From Sphingopyxis italica (GTDB lineage Bacteria > Pseudomonadota > Alphaproteobacteria > Sphingomonadales > Sphingomonadaceae), in the NCBI RefSeq assembly GCF_011926545.1, contig NZ_JAATIT010000001.1, positions 948,469 to 1,012,468 of the forward strand: DNA of 64,000 nt, written 5' to 3'. Made by a program: the position numbers and the translations under genes. The notes under the pieces were generated by a model. It was given only the letters and a program-made list of their open reading frames with translations. It searched no databases and was not told where the DNA came from. Shown here piece by piece: positions 42,933-53,245 of this stretch (within the stretch, counting starts at the first letter, position 1; each line of letters begins with the position of its first letter).

Positions 42933-43664
42933 ATGACCATCCCACAGGCATCGGCGCTTAACATACTCCACATCGATTCCAGCGCCCGGCCGGGCCTTTC
43001 GGGTCGGGATCGGCACGGCTCGCACAGCCGGCGTTTGAGCGCGCGCCTCGTGCGCCGATGGTCGAGCGCGCGGCCGCAGGACCGGATTGTCTACCGCGAC
43101 GTCGGCTCGGTCCCGCCATCGCATGTCGACGCCGAATGGATCGCCGCCGCCTTCTCCCCACCCGAAAAGCGCAGCGACGAACAGCACGCCCGGCTGGCCG
43201 AAAGCGACCGGCTGATCGCCGAACTGATGGCGGCCGATCTCGTCGTCGTCGGGGCGCCGATGTATAATTTCGGCATGCCCGCGCCGCTGAAGGCCTGGCT
43301 CGACAATATCGTGCGCGTCGGCGTCACCTTCGGTTTCGACCGGAAACGTGCGGGCGAACCCTATTGGCCGATGCTACCTGCCGGAAAACGGCTGGTCGTC
43401 CTCGGCGCCCGCGGCGATTACGGCTATGACCCGGGCGGGCGTCAGGCGGACGCCAATTTCGTCGAGGTCGGCCTGAAAGCGCCCCTCGCCTATATCGGGC
43501 TTCGCGACGCCACGTCGATCGCGATCGAATATGACGAATTCGCCGACGAACGCCTCGCGCGATCGATCGCCGCCGCCGAAGGCGCCGTTGACGCATTGGT
43601 GGACCGATTGATCGGGGAGCGGGCCGAGCCCTTGTCCGCCCGGCCGCTATCCCCTGTGGGGTGA
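42933..43664 (+). CDS. azoR: FMN-dependent NADH-azoreductase / quinone reductase
   Basis: A 243-residue flavodoxin-fold protein of the AzoR/NQO type. It has the phosphate-binding loop HIDSSARPGLSG, the conserved PMYNFGMPAPLKAWLDNIVRVG and the GDYGYDPGG region. Such enzymes reduce quinones or azo dyes with NAD(P)H by two-electron transfer using FMN, often as electrophile detoxification. Slightly longer than E. coli AzoR because of a loop after SGRDRHGSHS. The divergent LysR gene is the likely regulator. Confidence 0.92.
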   Translation: MTIPQASALNILHIDSSARPGLSGRDRHGSHSRRLSARLVRRWSSARPQDRIVYRDVGSVPPSHVDAEWIAAAFSPPEKRSDEQHARLAESDRLIAELMAADLVVVGAPMYNFGMPAPLKAWLDNIVRVGVTFGFDRKRAGEPYWPMLPAGKRLVVLGARGDYGYDPGGRQADANFVEVGLKAPLAYIGLRDATSIAIEYDEFADERLARSIAAAEGAVDALVDRLIGERAEPLSARPLSPVG

Positions 43665-43677
43665 TCGCGCCCGGCTC

Positions 43678-44262
43678 CTACGGGCCGCACTGCCAGAGCC
43701 CGGCGAAGACGCGCCGCGCACCGTCGGCGCGATCGGCGGTCAGCGTCGCGGGGCGCGGCGGCGATTCGCCGCCGCCCTGCGCCGGACCGGTGGGTGCCAC
43801 GCGCAACTCCATTCCCTTGGCATAGAATTTCGTGCCCTTCGCCATCCTGTCGAAGCCGCCATTGGCGGAGACGGTCTCGATCGTATCGCCAATCTTCACG
43901 ATACCGCGCGACGGCTCCTCGGATGCGACATCGCCCTGCGCGAGCAGGATCGGCTGCGCGCCCTCGTCGTCAGCGTCAACGAAGCTGCACGCGAGTTCGC
44001 CCTTCAGCTTGGCACCGCTCACGTCAGCCTCGGTCAGCGCGGCGAGCTCGATCGGCGAACCGTCGCCGCCGCGCGTCGGGACGTCCATCGGCTTGATCGC
44101 GGGCGGCCGCTTGGCCGCCTTGTCCTCCGGCGCGACTTCGCCGTCATAGGATGCGGTCGCGGTTTTGTCGGTTTCGGCGGGCTGGGAACAGGCTGCGAGG
44201 GCAAGCGAGAGAGCGGTGGCGGGAAGGAGCAGGTTACGGAAATTCATCTTACGCATATTCAT
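43678..44262 (-). CDS. Lipoprotein of unknown function (194 residues)
   Basis: An exported lipoprotein with lipobox LAAC (near residue 25), an acidic/Lys-rich spacer (TDKTATASYDGEVAPEDKAA) and a mature domain of about 130 residues with beta-strand character (SPIELAALTEADVSGAKLKGELACSF, GIVKIGDTIETVSANGGF) ending WQCGP; two mature cysteines may pair. It is separated from the oxidoreductase gene upstream by only 9 nt, so they are probably co-transcribed. No recognised domain. Alternative in-frame starts exist at 44256 and 44247. Confidence 0.75.
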   Translation of the reverse strand: MNMRKMNFRNLLLPATALSLALAACSQPAETDKTATASYDGEVAPEDKAAKRPPAIKPMDVPTRGGDGSPIELAALTEADVSGAKLKGELACSFVDADDEGAQPILLAQGDVASEEPSRGIVKIGDTIETVSANGGFDRMAKGTKFYAKGMELRVAPTGPAQGGGESPPRPATLTADRADGARRVFAGLWQCGP

Positions 44263-44271
44263 CGGGAGAAA

Positions 44272-45312
44272 TCATCCTCTTGATTGGCCCCCCGTTCCGG
44301 AACCGCCGAACATGACATGCGTTCCCTCGGCCCATCCCACCATCAGCACAATCTTCCCCACATGCGCGCCCGCCTCCATCCGCGTATGCGCCGCAGCGGC
44401 TTCGGCGAGCGGAAAGCTCTGATCCATCGCGGGCTTCCACGCGCCGTCGGCGAGCCGCGGCCAGAGCGTGCGATGAATCTCGTCGGCGAGCAGCGCCTTG
44501 AACTCGTTGCTGCGCGCGCGCAGCGTCGACCCGGTCAGCGTCAGCCGGCGGCGCATGACCTGCGAAATATCAACCTCGACCTTCGCGCCGCGCTGGAAGG
44601 CGATCGTCACATGCCGCCCGTCGTCCGCAAGGCATTCGATATTGCGCGGCATATAGTCGCCGCCGACCATGTCGAGCACGACCTCGACGCCGCGGCCGCC
44701 GGTGAACGCCTTCACCGCCTCGACATAATCCGCGCTCGAATAATCGACGGCAAGATCGGCGCCGAGCGCGGTCGCGGCGGCGCATTTGTCGGCGCTGCCG
44801 CATGTCACGATCACCTTGATACCGAACAATTTGCAAAGCCCGATCGCGGTCGTCCCGATGCCGCTGGTGCCGCCATGGACCAGCACCGTCTCGCCCTCGC
44901 CGACATAGGCGCGCTCAAACAGATTGTGCCACACGGTGAAGACGGTTTCGGGCAGCGCCGCGGCTTCGGCCATCGAAAAGCCCACTGGCACCGGCAGGCA
45001 GCTGCCGACCGGCGCGGTACAATATTCGGCATAGCCGCCCCCCGCGACGAGCGCGCATACCGATTGCCCGAGAAGCTCGGGATCGCCGCCCGGCCCGACC
45101 GCGGCGATCACTCCCGCGATCTCGAGCCCCGGCAGGTCCGACGCGCCCGTCGGCGGCGGATAAAATCCCATGCGCTGGAGCACATCGGGGCGGTTCACCC
45201 CCGCCGCGGCGACGCGAATCAGCACCTCGCCCGGCCCCGGCTGCGGCACCGGCCGCACTGTCGGTTGCAATACTTCGGGCCCGCCCGGCGCACTGATGGC
45301 GATGGCGGTCAT
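44272..45312 (-). CDS. NAD(P)H quinone oxidoreductase, zeta-crystallin type MDR
   Basis: A 346-residue medium-chain reductase without structural zinc. Family landmarks are GPGEVLIRVAAAGVNRPDVLQR, the NADPH-binding VLVHGGTSGIGTTAIGLCKL and VVLDMVGGDYMPRN. The PIG3/QOR-like subgroup reduces quinones or enals with NADPH. The start at 45312 (MTAIAISAPGGPEVLQ) matches the family N-terminus; an ATG at 45360 would add 16 residues without support. The 9-nt gap to the downstream lipoprotein gene suggests an operon. Confidence 0.92.
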   Translation of the reverse strand: MTAIAISAPGGPEVLQPTVRPVPQPGPGEVLIRVAAAGVNRPDVLQRMGFYPPPTGASDLPGLEIAGVIAAVGPGGDPELLGQSVCALVAGGGYAEYCTAPVGSCLPVPVGFSMAEAAALPETVFTVWHNLFERAYVGEGETVLVHGGTSGIGTTAIGLCKLFGIKVIVTCGSADKCAAATALGADLAVDYSSADYVEAVKAFTGGRGVEVVLDMVGGDYMPRNIECLADDGRHVTIAFQRGAKVEVDISQVMRRRLTLTGSTLRARSNEFKALLADEIHRTLWPRLADGAWKPAMDQSFPLAEAAAAHTRMEAGAHVGKIVLMVGWAEGTHVMFGGSGTGGQSRG

Positions 45313-45451
45313 GCTCGATGGCAAGCTGGTCACTTCAGAAATCCCCCACTGGTCCCTCATTCCGGCACCCCTGCCCCGCCTTATTGACAGTGCGGCGACA
45401 CGGGTCAACAGTCGCGCGCCATATTAGCCTTAGGGACCAGGAGGATGCGCC

Positions 45452-45649
45452 ATGGACGATGACGACCTTCCCCGCCGCCGCGACGATGTTCTGACGGCGC
45501 TGACCCGACAGCCGCTCGACCCCTTGTCGGTTGACGAATTGGGCGACCGTATCGCCGCGCTCGAAGGCGAGATCGCGCGGATCAAGGCGCATCGCGCCGC
45601 CGCGACGAACCAAAAGGCCGCAGCCGAAGCGCTGTTCCGGAAAAGCTGA
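45452..45649 (+). CDS. DUF1192 family small protein
   Basis: A 65-residue protein that matches DUF1192: MDDDDLPRRRDD, then PLDPLSVDELGDRIAALEGE and a helix (IARIKAHRAAATNQKAAAEALF). The second half is a predicted coiled coil. It is an alphaproteobacterial family of unknown function, often encoded near cell-envelope or metabolic genes. GGAGG lies about 8 nt before the ATG (CAGGAGGATGCGCC). It is divergent from the oxidoreductase and followed by a strong hairpin. Confidence 0.85.
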   Translation: MDDDDLPRRRDDVLTALTRQPLDPLSVDELGDRIAALEGEIARIKAHRAAATNQKAAAEALFRKS

Positions 45650-45656
45650 GCGGGAA

Positions 45657-45687
45657 ATCGCCGGCGCCCGCAAGGAACGCCGGCGAT
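45657..45687. terminator. Hairpin between DUF1192 and the convergent peroxidase gene
   Basis: Ten-base arms ATCGCCGGCG and CGCCGGCGAT around an 11-nt loop. No T-run, but its place between convergent stops supports a bidirectional transcription end. Confidence 0.6.
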
Positions 45688-45695
45688 ATCGCCCC

Positions 45696-47180
45696 TTACG
45701 CGACCTCGGCGTAGCGAAGCAGATCGACCATCGTGAAATCGTCGCCCTTTTTCGACGCGTCGACCGTCGGCAGGAAGGGCTGCCATTCGGGGTCCTGCGA
45801 CAGATAGGATCCCTTGTCGCCCTGTAGCAGGCCGAGGAACACCTCGGTGACGATCCGCGCGCCGACGGGCCCCAGCCGCTCGCCATTCTGCGTCACCTGC
45901 GCCTCGCGCAAGATGTAGAACCAGAGCGGCGTGCGGTCGTCGAAGCCGTGCGGCTTGAGATCGGCGAGGTCGCCCTTCGACAATTCGGGCAGCTTCATCG
46001 CGCGTGCCACCCGCTGCCCCGACGGCAGCGAGAAGGTCAGGTGGCGGAGCAGGTTGCGCTGCGCCAGCGACGCCGGGTTCGTCTTCGGATCGGGGTTGGG
46101 TACGACCGAGCCCGGCAGGCGGAACAGCGAGGTCGACAGCGTCGTGTCGATCTTCTTGTTCGGCTTCACATTGCCGTCGCTGAAATCGAAGAAGGTCGGC
46201 CAGTCGATAAAGCGCCGCGGCGCGCGGCAGCCGCCCGAAAGATCGTCGGGATCGTCGGGGTCCGACGGCGTCGCGGTAAAGATCATCCCGAAAAAGGGAT
46301 TGCCGCCGTCGCCGGTGAAGTTCGCGCGGTACGACGGCCGCACCTGACTGTGGCCGAACCGATAGGCGGCGACTGAAAACTCAACCGGAATGTAAGGCTC
46401 GTTGTGCCAGCTGTAATATTTGCGGCCGTTCGTCAGCACATCGTCGACCACCGCATCGCCGCACGTCTTGCGCAGGAATTCATGGACGATCATCCATTGA
46501 TAATGCCAGCGCACGATCCGCTGTGCCTCGGCGAAAATCTCGTCCGAAACGGTCAGCTTGATCTTGGTCTTCACATAGTCGACGACCCGATTGTGGAACT
46601 TCAGGAACGCGACCTGAAGCTGGCCGATGATCAGATTTTCGTCGTCGCGCGGGTCGGCGATCAGCGCGACATTCTGGCTGTTGCGCGGCAGGTCGAACTT
46701 GTCCGCGGCCCCCGTCGGTTCGAGCAGGAACTTGCCGCCCTTGCCGCCCTGCGTATCATAAAGATGCGGGCTGCCGCCGGGGCCCGCGCCATAGACATTG
46801 TCGAGCCCAAAGCTGGGGGTACGGAAATTGGCGATCTGCTCGGGATCGACCTGCCGCTCGAGGCTCGAGGTCGGGTCGAAGGTCATGTCATGGTCGAGGA
46901 ACTGGCCGAGGAAGGTGAAACCCGCGGTCAGGTTCGGGTTGTCGCTGTTCTTCACCGACAGCGCCGGGTTGGTGATCAGTTCGGCGGGGGTCTTGGTCAG
47001 ATTGTCCTTGGCATCCATGATGCCGCCGACCTTGCCGATCTCGATCAGCGCGGCGCGGACATCGGGGGTATCGGCGGCAAAGGGCGGCAATTCGCCGAAC
47101 ATGCGGCCAAAGCGGCCGGCGTCGGAATATTTGGAGCGCGGCGGAACGATGTCGCGCGGATATACGCCGTGACGAGGCAT
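45696..47180 (-). CDS. Animal-type haem peroxidase family protein
   Basis: A 494-residue bacterial member of the peroxidase-cyclooxygenase superfamily. The distal region is GQFLDHDMTFDP (Gln and His pattern), the catalytic Arg/Glu region lies in VAAYRFGHSQVRPSY, and LKFHNRVVDYVK carries a conserved histidine; RWHYQWMIVHEFL is also a family segment. These enzymes oxidise halides or organic donors with H2O2; secretion signals are absent, so export by type I secretion or cytoplasmic action are both possible. The start at 47180 is fixed by GGAGAG 6 nt upstream; a longer frame to 47300 is unsupported. Confidence 0.9.
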   Translation of the reverse strand: MPRHGVYPRDIVPPRSKYSDAGRFGRMFGELPPFAADTPDVRAALIEIGKVGGIMDAKDNLTKTPAELITNPALSVKNSDNPNLTAGFTFLGQFLDHDMTFDPTSSLERQVDPEQIANFRTPSFGLDNVYGAGPGGSPHLYDTQGGKGGKFLLEPTGAADKFDLPRNSQNVALIADPRDDENLIIGQLQVAFLKFHNRVVDYVKTKIKLTVSDEIFAEAQRIVRWHYQWMIVHEFLRKTCGDAVVDDVLTNGRKYYSWHNEPYIPVEFSVAAYRFGHSQVRPSYRANFTGDGGNPFFGMIFTATPSDPDDPDDLSGGCRAPRRFIDWPTFFDFSDGNVKPNKKIDTTLSTSLFRLPGSVVPNPDPKTNPASLAQRNLLRHLTFSLPSGQRVARAMKLPELSKGDLADLKPHGFDDRTPLWFYILREAQVTQNGERLGPVGARIVTEVFLGLLQGDKGSYLSQDPEWQPFLPTVDASKKGDDFTMVDLLRYAEVA

Positions 47181-47363
47181 GGCAGTCTCTCCTATGGTTT
47201 TTGGGATTGTCGGGACGATCCACCCACCAAGAGAGCTGGCATCCGCTGTTTTAGGCGCGAACCTGCGGCAAGGATTGCGCCGATCCGGGCGCGGTCCCAA
47301 GATTATAGGTGACTAATTCAGGATTAACTTGCCGGGCCGCGGCGAAATCGCGACGGAGCGAGC

Positions 47364-48836
47364 CTATTCGGCTTCGGTGCTTAGCCCAAGCTCGGGAATG
47401 CCGATCGATCGCCGACCGCCAAAATCGGCGCGCACGACGATCACGCCCTGTTTTTCCATATATTCGACCAGCCGGCGGATACGCCCCGGCGACCGGCTGC
47501 CATAGGCGCGGCCGAGGATGTCGTCGTCGGGGCAGGGCTCGCCGTCCATCGCGGCACGCGCGATCTGGAGGAAGGGCGCGAACATGTCGTGCGGCAAGCG
47601 GTCGGCGACGGCAAGCATCTCACGCCAGCGCGGTTCGGACGGATCGAACACGCCGCCCTTGGCGAGCGCGAAGCGGCGGCGGAAGGCGGCGAGGTCGAGC
47701 GGCACCTTCTTCAGCTTTTGCATCCGGCAGCGCACCGAAAAATCCTGATACAGATAGGCTTCGGGCTGGAAGGCGCTTTCGGGATCGGACAGCATCTCCT
47801 CCAGCATCGCGATCACCACCGCGTCGCTCTGTTCGGCTTCCTCGACCGCCTCGAGAATATCGAGCACGGGCGGGGCGTCCAGATCCTCATGCAGCCCTTC
47901 GCTCGCCGCGATGCGCTCAAGGACTTCGCTCGCCGCAACGGGTTCAGGCTCGGGCGCAAAGAAGCGTGGCTGCGCCGGCGCCTCCATCTCGGTGAACAGT
48001 ATCGAGCGCATATCCTCGCCGCCCGCTGAAGGAAGCGGCATCAGGCCGTGCGTCCCCATCCGTGTCGAGGTCTGCGTTGCGCCAATCCGCACCGACAACG
48101 GTCGGCGCGAGATCGCGGGACCGAGCCCCAAGAAATGCCCGCGCTCCAAATCGCGGATCGCCTCGGCTTGCCGCCGCTCCATGCCGAGCAGGTCGGCAGC
48201 GCGCGCCATGTCGATGTCGAGAAAGGTGCGCCCCATCAGGAAATTGCTCGCCTCGGCGGCGACATTCTTCGCGAGCTTGGCCAGCCGCTGCGTCGCGATC
48301 GCGCCGGCAAGGCCGCGTTTGCGCCCGCGGCACATCAGGTTCGTCATCGCCGACAGGCTCGCGCGGCGCACGGTGTCGGACACGTCGCCCGCGACGCTCG
48401 GCGCGAACATCTGCGCCTCGTCGACCACGACCAGCGCGGGAAACCAGTGCTCGCGCGGCGCATCGAACAGCGCGTTCAGGAACGCCGCGGCGCAGGTCAT
48501 CTGCGCCTCGATGTCGAGCGATTCGAGGCTGAGGACGATCGACGCGCGATGCTCGCGGATGCGCGCGCCCATCGCCGCGATCTCGCGCTCGTTATAGTCG
48601 CCGCCGTTGATCACGACATGGCTGTACGCATCGGCGAGCGTGACGAAATCGCCCTCGGGATCGATCACGATCTGCTGCACTAACGCCGCGCTTTCCTCGA
48701 GGATACGGCGCAAAAGGTGCGACTTGCCCGACCCCGAATTGCCTTGGACAAGCAGCCGCGTCGCCAGCAGTTCCTGGACGTTGATGTGCACGCCCTGCCC
48801 GGTGCTGTCGGTTCCGATCTCGATGCTGGTCTTCAC
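47364..48836 (-). CDS. HerA-like ATPase (DUF87 family) with uncharacterised C-terminal region
   Basis: A protein of about 490 residues. The Walker A motif GNSGSGKSHLL and Walker B ALVVVDEAQMF, together with RGRKRGLAGAIATQRLAKL (sensor/arginine-finger region), place it with HerA/DUF87 hexameric DNA-translocating ATPases. The C-terminal 220 residues hold an acidic linker (EVLERIAASEGLHEDLDA) and a winged-helix-like end (GRIRRLVEYMEKQGVIVV). HerA usually works with a NurA nuclease or antiphage effectors, but none is encoded here, so its job is open. I chose the GTG at 48836; a TTG at 48872 would add 12 residues. Confidence 0.85.
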   Translation of the reverse strand: MKTSIEIGTDSTGQGVHINVQELLATRLLVQGNSGSGKSHLLRRILEESAALVQQIVIDPEGDFVTLADAYSHVVINGGDYNEREIAAMGARIREHRASIVLSLESLDIEAQMTCAAAFLNALFDAPREHWFPALVVVDEAQMFAPSVAGDVSDTVRRASLSAMTNLMCRGRKRGLAGAIATQRLAKLAKNVAAEASNFLMGRTFLDIDMARAADLLGMERRQAEAIRDLERGHFLGLGPAISRRPLSVRIGATQTSTRMGTHGLMPLPSAGGEDMRSILFTEMEAPAQPRFFAPEPEPVAASEVLERIAASEGLHEDLDAPPVLDILEAVEEAEQSDAVVIAMLEEMLSDPESAFQPEAYLYQDFSVRCRMQKLKKVPLDLAAFRRRFALAKGGVFDPSEPRWREMLAVADRLPHDMFAPFLQIARAAMDGEPCPDDDILGRAYGSRSPGRIRRLVEYMEKQGVIVVRADFGGRRSIGIPELGLSTEAE

Positions 48837-48935
48837 AGCGGCCGCCCTATCGGCGGCTCGCGCGAATGACAACTGACGGGGTAGCGAGCCGTCCGATTTT
48901 TCCTCGCGCGGCGGGCGGCTAGCCCGTCAGCCTTG

Positions 48936-48960
48936 TCATCCCGGCGAAAGCGGGAATCCG
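48936..48960. repeat. Half-site of the CGTCATCCCGGCGAA repeat family
   Basis: TGTCATCCCGGCGAAAGCGGGAATC matches one arm of the repeats at 39770 and 52179 but lacks an inverted partner. It sits next to a different palindromic repeat (48972-49050). Confidence 0.6.
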
Positions 48961-48971
48961 TTTTTCTCTCT

Positions 48972-49050
48972 CTTCTTCGTGCCTTCATGCCTTTGCGCCT
49001 TTGCGTGAGATTTTTCTTATTTCACGCGAAGGCGCAAAGGCACGAAGAAG
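48972..49050. repeat. Palindromic repeat, TTCACGCGAAGGCGC family
   Basis: Left arm from 48972 (CTTCTTCGTGCC, then an 8-nt interruption, CTTTGCGCCTTTGCGTGA) pairs with 49021-49050. A single arm of the same family occurs at 55484-55512. It occupies the 264-bp gap between the HerA-like gene and the next gene. Confidence 0.78.
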
Positions 49051-49136
49051 AACAAGGAACTCGCTCGCAAGGTGGTGAGCAATCGCAAGCCGTTCACCCC
49101 TCTTGTCAAGCGGCGTGAAGAGGCCAAAAGGATAGC

Positions 49137-49409
49137 ATGGATTTCGACGATCAGCTCCGCCGTTATTTCGGCACCGCCGACCTCTCGGCGATCCACCCCG
49201 AGGCGCATGCGGCGGGCACCGAACGCATGCGTGTCGACTTCGGCCTCGAAACCAACCCCGGCCGCCGCTTCGCGCTGTGGGCGCTGATGTACATGCTCGG
49301 CGTCGCCCCCGACCTCGACGTCGCGTTCAAGGATGAGGCCGAGCGCAACACGGCGCGCGATTTTATGGATATGGTGGATCGGCAGGTCAGTGCCGAACCG
49401 CCAGCATAG
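49137..49409 (+). CDS. Small acidic protein of unknown function, 90 residues
   Basis: A soluble, helical-looking protein (DFDDQLRRYFGTADLSAI..., RFALWALMYMLGVAPDLDV) with a mildly acidic C-terminal helix (DEAERNTARDFMDMVDRQ). AAAGGA precedes the ATG. It is separated by 12 nt from the next small membrane-protein gene, so they probably form an operon. I do not recognise a family; similar short proteins are common in sphingomonads. Confidence 0.75.
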   Translation: MDFDDQLRRYFGTADLSAIHPEAHAAGTERMRVDFGLETNPGRRFALWALMYMLGVAPDLDVAFKDEAERNTARDFMDMVDRQVSAEPPA

Positions 49410-49421
49410 GGAGAGCCTGCC

Positions 49422-49637
49422 TTGAGCCGCCGCGAACTTCTCTTGATGCTGGCCGCATGGGCCATAGTTTCGGCTATGATTTTTACACTTGGCGTAGGTT
49501 TCGCGGGCGGATTGGAACATGTCTTCTCGCTTCCATCAGGAGAGCCCGTTTCGATTGCGTTCGCCGTGATCGGCTGGGTTTTCATCCTATGCCCGGTGGT
49601 GGCCATTCCGCTGGTCCTTCTGCGCGGACCGAAATAG
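49422..49637 (+). CDS. Small two-TM protein, 71 residues
   Basis: A short protein with two hydrophobic helices (residues about 5-28 and 44-68) joined by a soluble loop (LEHVFSLPSGEPVS). The start is a TTG at 49422 with GGGAGAG 6 nt upstream; an in-frame ATG at 49446 would delete the first 8 residues. It is less GC-rich than its surroundings. It is likely co-transcribed with the preceding 90-residue gene; function unknown. Confidence 0.68.
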   Translation: MSRRELLLMLAAWAIVSAMIFTLGVGFAGGLEHVFSLPSGEPVSIAFAVIGWVFILCPVVAIPLVLLRGPK

Positions 49638-49819
49638 CGAGGGCAATTCGCATGCGCAGAGAGCAAATCTCCAACGCCTCGTTAACCATACCACAACCCC
49701 GTCATCGTAATTTCACAAAGCCATCCGCTTTTCCCTTGCGGTGGGGCGGCGGCATCGCCACGTTGCATTTCTAAGGGGGCCGCTCTCCCCGGCCTGGTCC
49801 CCGCAAGGAGATGAAGACC

Positions 49820-52159
<2,340 letters not shown>

Positions 52160-52178
52160 GCCGACTTCAAAGGATAAT

Positions 52179-52256
52179 CGTCATCCCGGCGAAGGCCGGG
52201 ATCTCACCATTGCGGAATGACGCGCCGTTGAGATCCCGGCCTTCGCCGGGATGACG
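52179..52256. repeat. Palindromic repeat, CGTCATCCCGGCGAA family
   Basis: Perfect 28-bp arms (52179-52206 and 52229-52256) around a 22-nt loop, almost identical to the element at 39770-39847. It begins 20 bp after the clpA stop and may act as its transcription terminator. Confidence 0.88.
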
Positions 52257-52315
52257 GAATCGGGGCTTTAGGGTTACCCTCGCAATCCGGCGTCACATCC
52301 ACTATATCCCCTCCC

Positions 52316-53155
52316 ATGTACGACTATGTCTCCGTAGCCGCCGACGACGCGACCGGCCCCACCCCCGTGCGCGACGGCACGATCAAGCTGCATGACGAGG
52401 TGGGCTTTGCCGGCATGCGCAAGGCGGGGCGGCTGTCGGCCGAAATCCTCGACGCGCTTGTTCCCTTCGTCCAGCCCGGCGTGACCACCGCCGCGATCGA
52501 CGACCTTGTCCGCACGATGATGCTCGATGGCGGCGGCATCCCGGCAACGCTGGGTTATCGCGGTTTCACGCACAGCTGCTGCACCAGCATCAACCATGTC
52601 GTCTGCCACGGCATTCCCGACGACAAGCCGGTGCGCGAGGGCGATATCGTCAATATCGACGTCACCAGCATCGTCGACGGCTGGCACGGCGACACCAGCC
52701 GCATGTATCTGGTCGGCGATGTCCCGATCAAGGCGAAGCGCCTCGTCGAAGTCACTTACGAATGCCTGATGCTCGGCATCGAGCAGGCGAAGCCCGGCAA
52801 CCGCATGGGCGACGTCGCCCATGCGATCCAGACCCATGCCGAAAAGCATCGCTATTCGGTCGTCCGTGATTTCTGCGGTCACGGGCTCGGCCAGATGTTC
52901 CACGACGCTCCTGAAGTCGTCCACGCCGGCCGCCCCGGTACCGGCCCCGAACTCAAGCCCGGCATGTTCTTCACGATCGAGCCGATGATCAACACCGGCA
53001 AATATGCCGTGAAGATGCTGAGTGACGGCTGGACCGCGGTGACCCGCGACCGCAGCCTCTCGGCGCAGTTCGAGCACAGCATCGGCATCACCGAAACCGG
53101 CTGCGAGATTTTCACCGCCAGCCCCAAGGGCCTGAACGCGCCGCCCTGGCAGTAG
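52316..53155 (+). CDS. map: Type I methionine aminopeptidase
   Basis: A 279-residue MetAP that removes the initiator methionine from nascent proteins. The metal ligands are visible in order: NIDVTSIVDGWHGDTSR (two Asp), CGHGLGQMFH (His), FFTIEPMIN (Glu) and SAQFEHSIGI (Glu). A 30-residue N-terminal extension (MYDYVSVAADDATGPTP) precedes the catalytic core, as in other alphaproteobacterial MetAPs. No good ribosome binding site is seen before the ATG at 52316 (CCCTCCC). Confidence 0.94.
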   Translation: MYDYVSVAADDATGPTPVRDGTIKLHDEVGFAGMRKAGRLSAEILDALVPFVQPGVTTAAIDDLVRTMMLDGGGIPATLGYRGFTHSCCTSINHVVCHGIPDDKPVREGDIVNIDVTSIVDGWHGDTSRMYLVGDVPIKAKRLVEVTYECLMLGIEQAKPGNRMGDVAHAIQTHAEKHRYSVVRDFCGHGLGQMFHDAPEVVHAGRPGTGPELKPGMFFTIEPMINTGKYAVKMLSDGWTAVTRDRSLSAQFEHSIGITETGCEIFTASPKGLNAPPWQ

Positions 53156-53205
53156 CGCCAGCCCGCGACTTTCGCGCTTGCCATTCCGCCATCGCGCGCG
53201 CAATC

Positions 53206-53221
53206 TTGACGTTAACGTCAA
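53206..53221. promoter_or_regulatory. Perfect 16-bp palindrome upstream of the PQQ dehydrogenase
   Basis: TTGACGTTAACGTCAA lies 24 nt before the dehydrogenase ATG. It resembles sites bound by MerR-family regulators of branched-chain or fatty-acid catabolism (LiuR-like) in proteobacteria, which is a comparison from memory; it may overlap the promoter. Confidence 0.5.
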
Positions 53222-53245
53222 CGATAGGCGTACAGGGAGAGCGAG

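Noticed and set aside
49811..49813. ATG at 49811 as the clpA start
   Set aside because: It abuts the AAGGAG motif with no spacer; the ATG at 49820 has proper spacing and the usual N-terminus.
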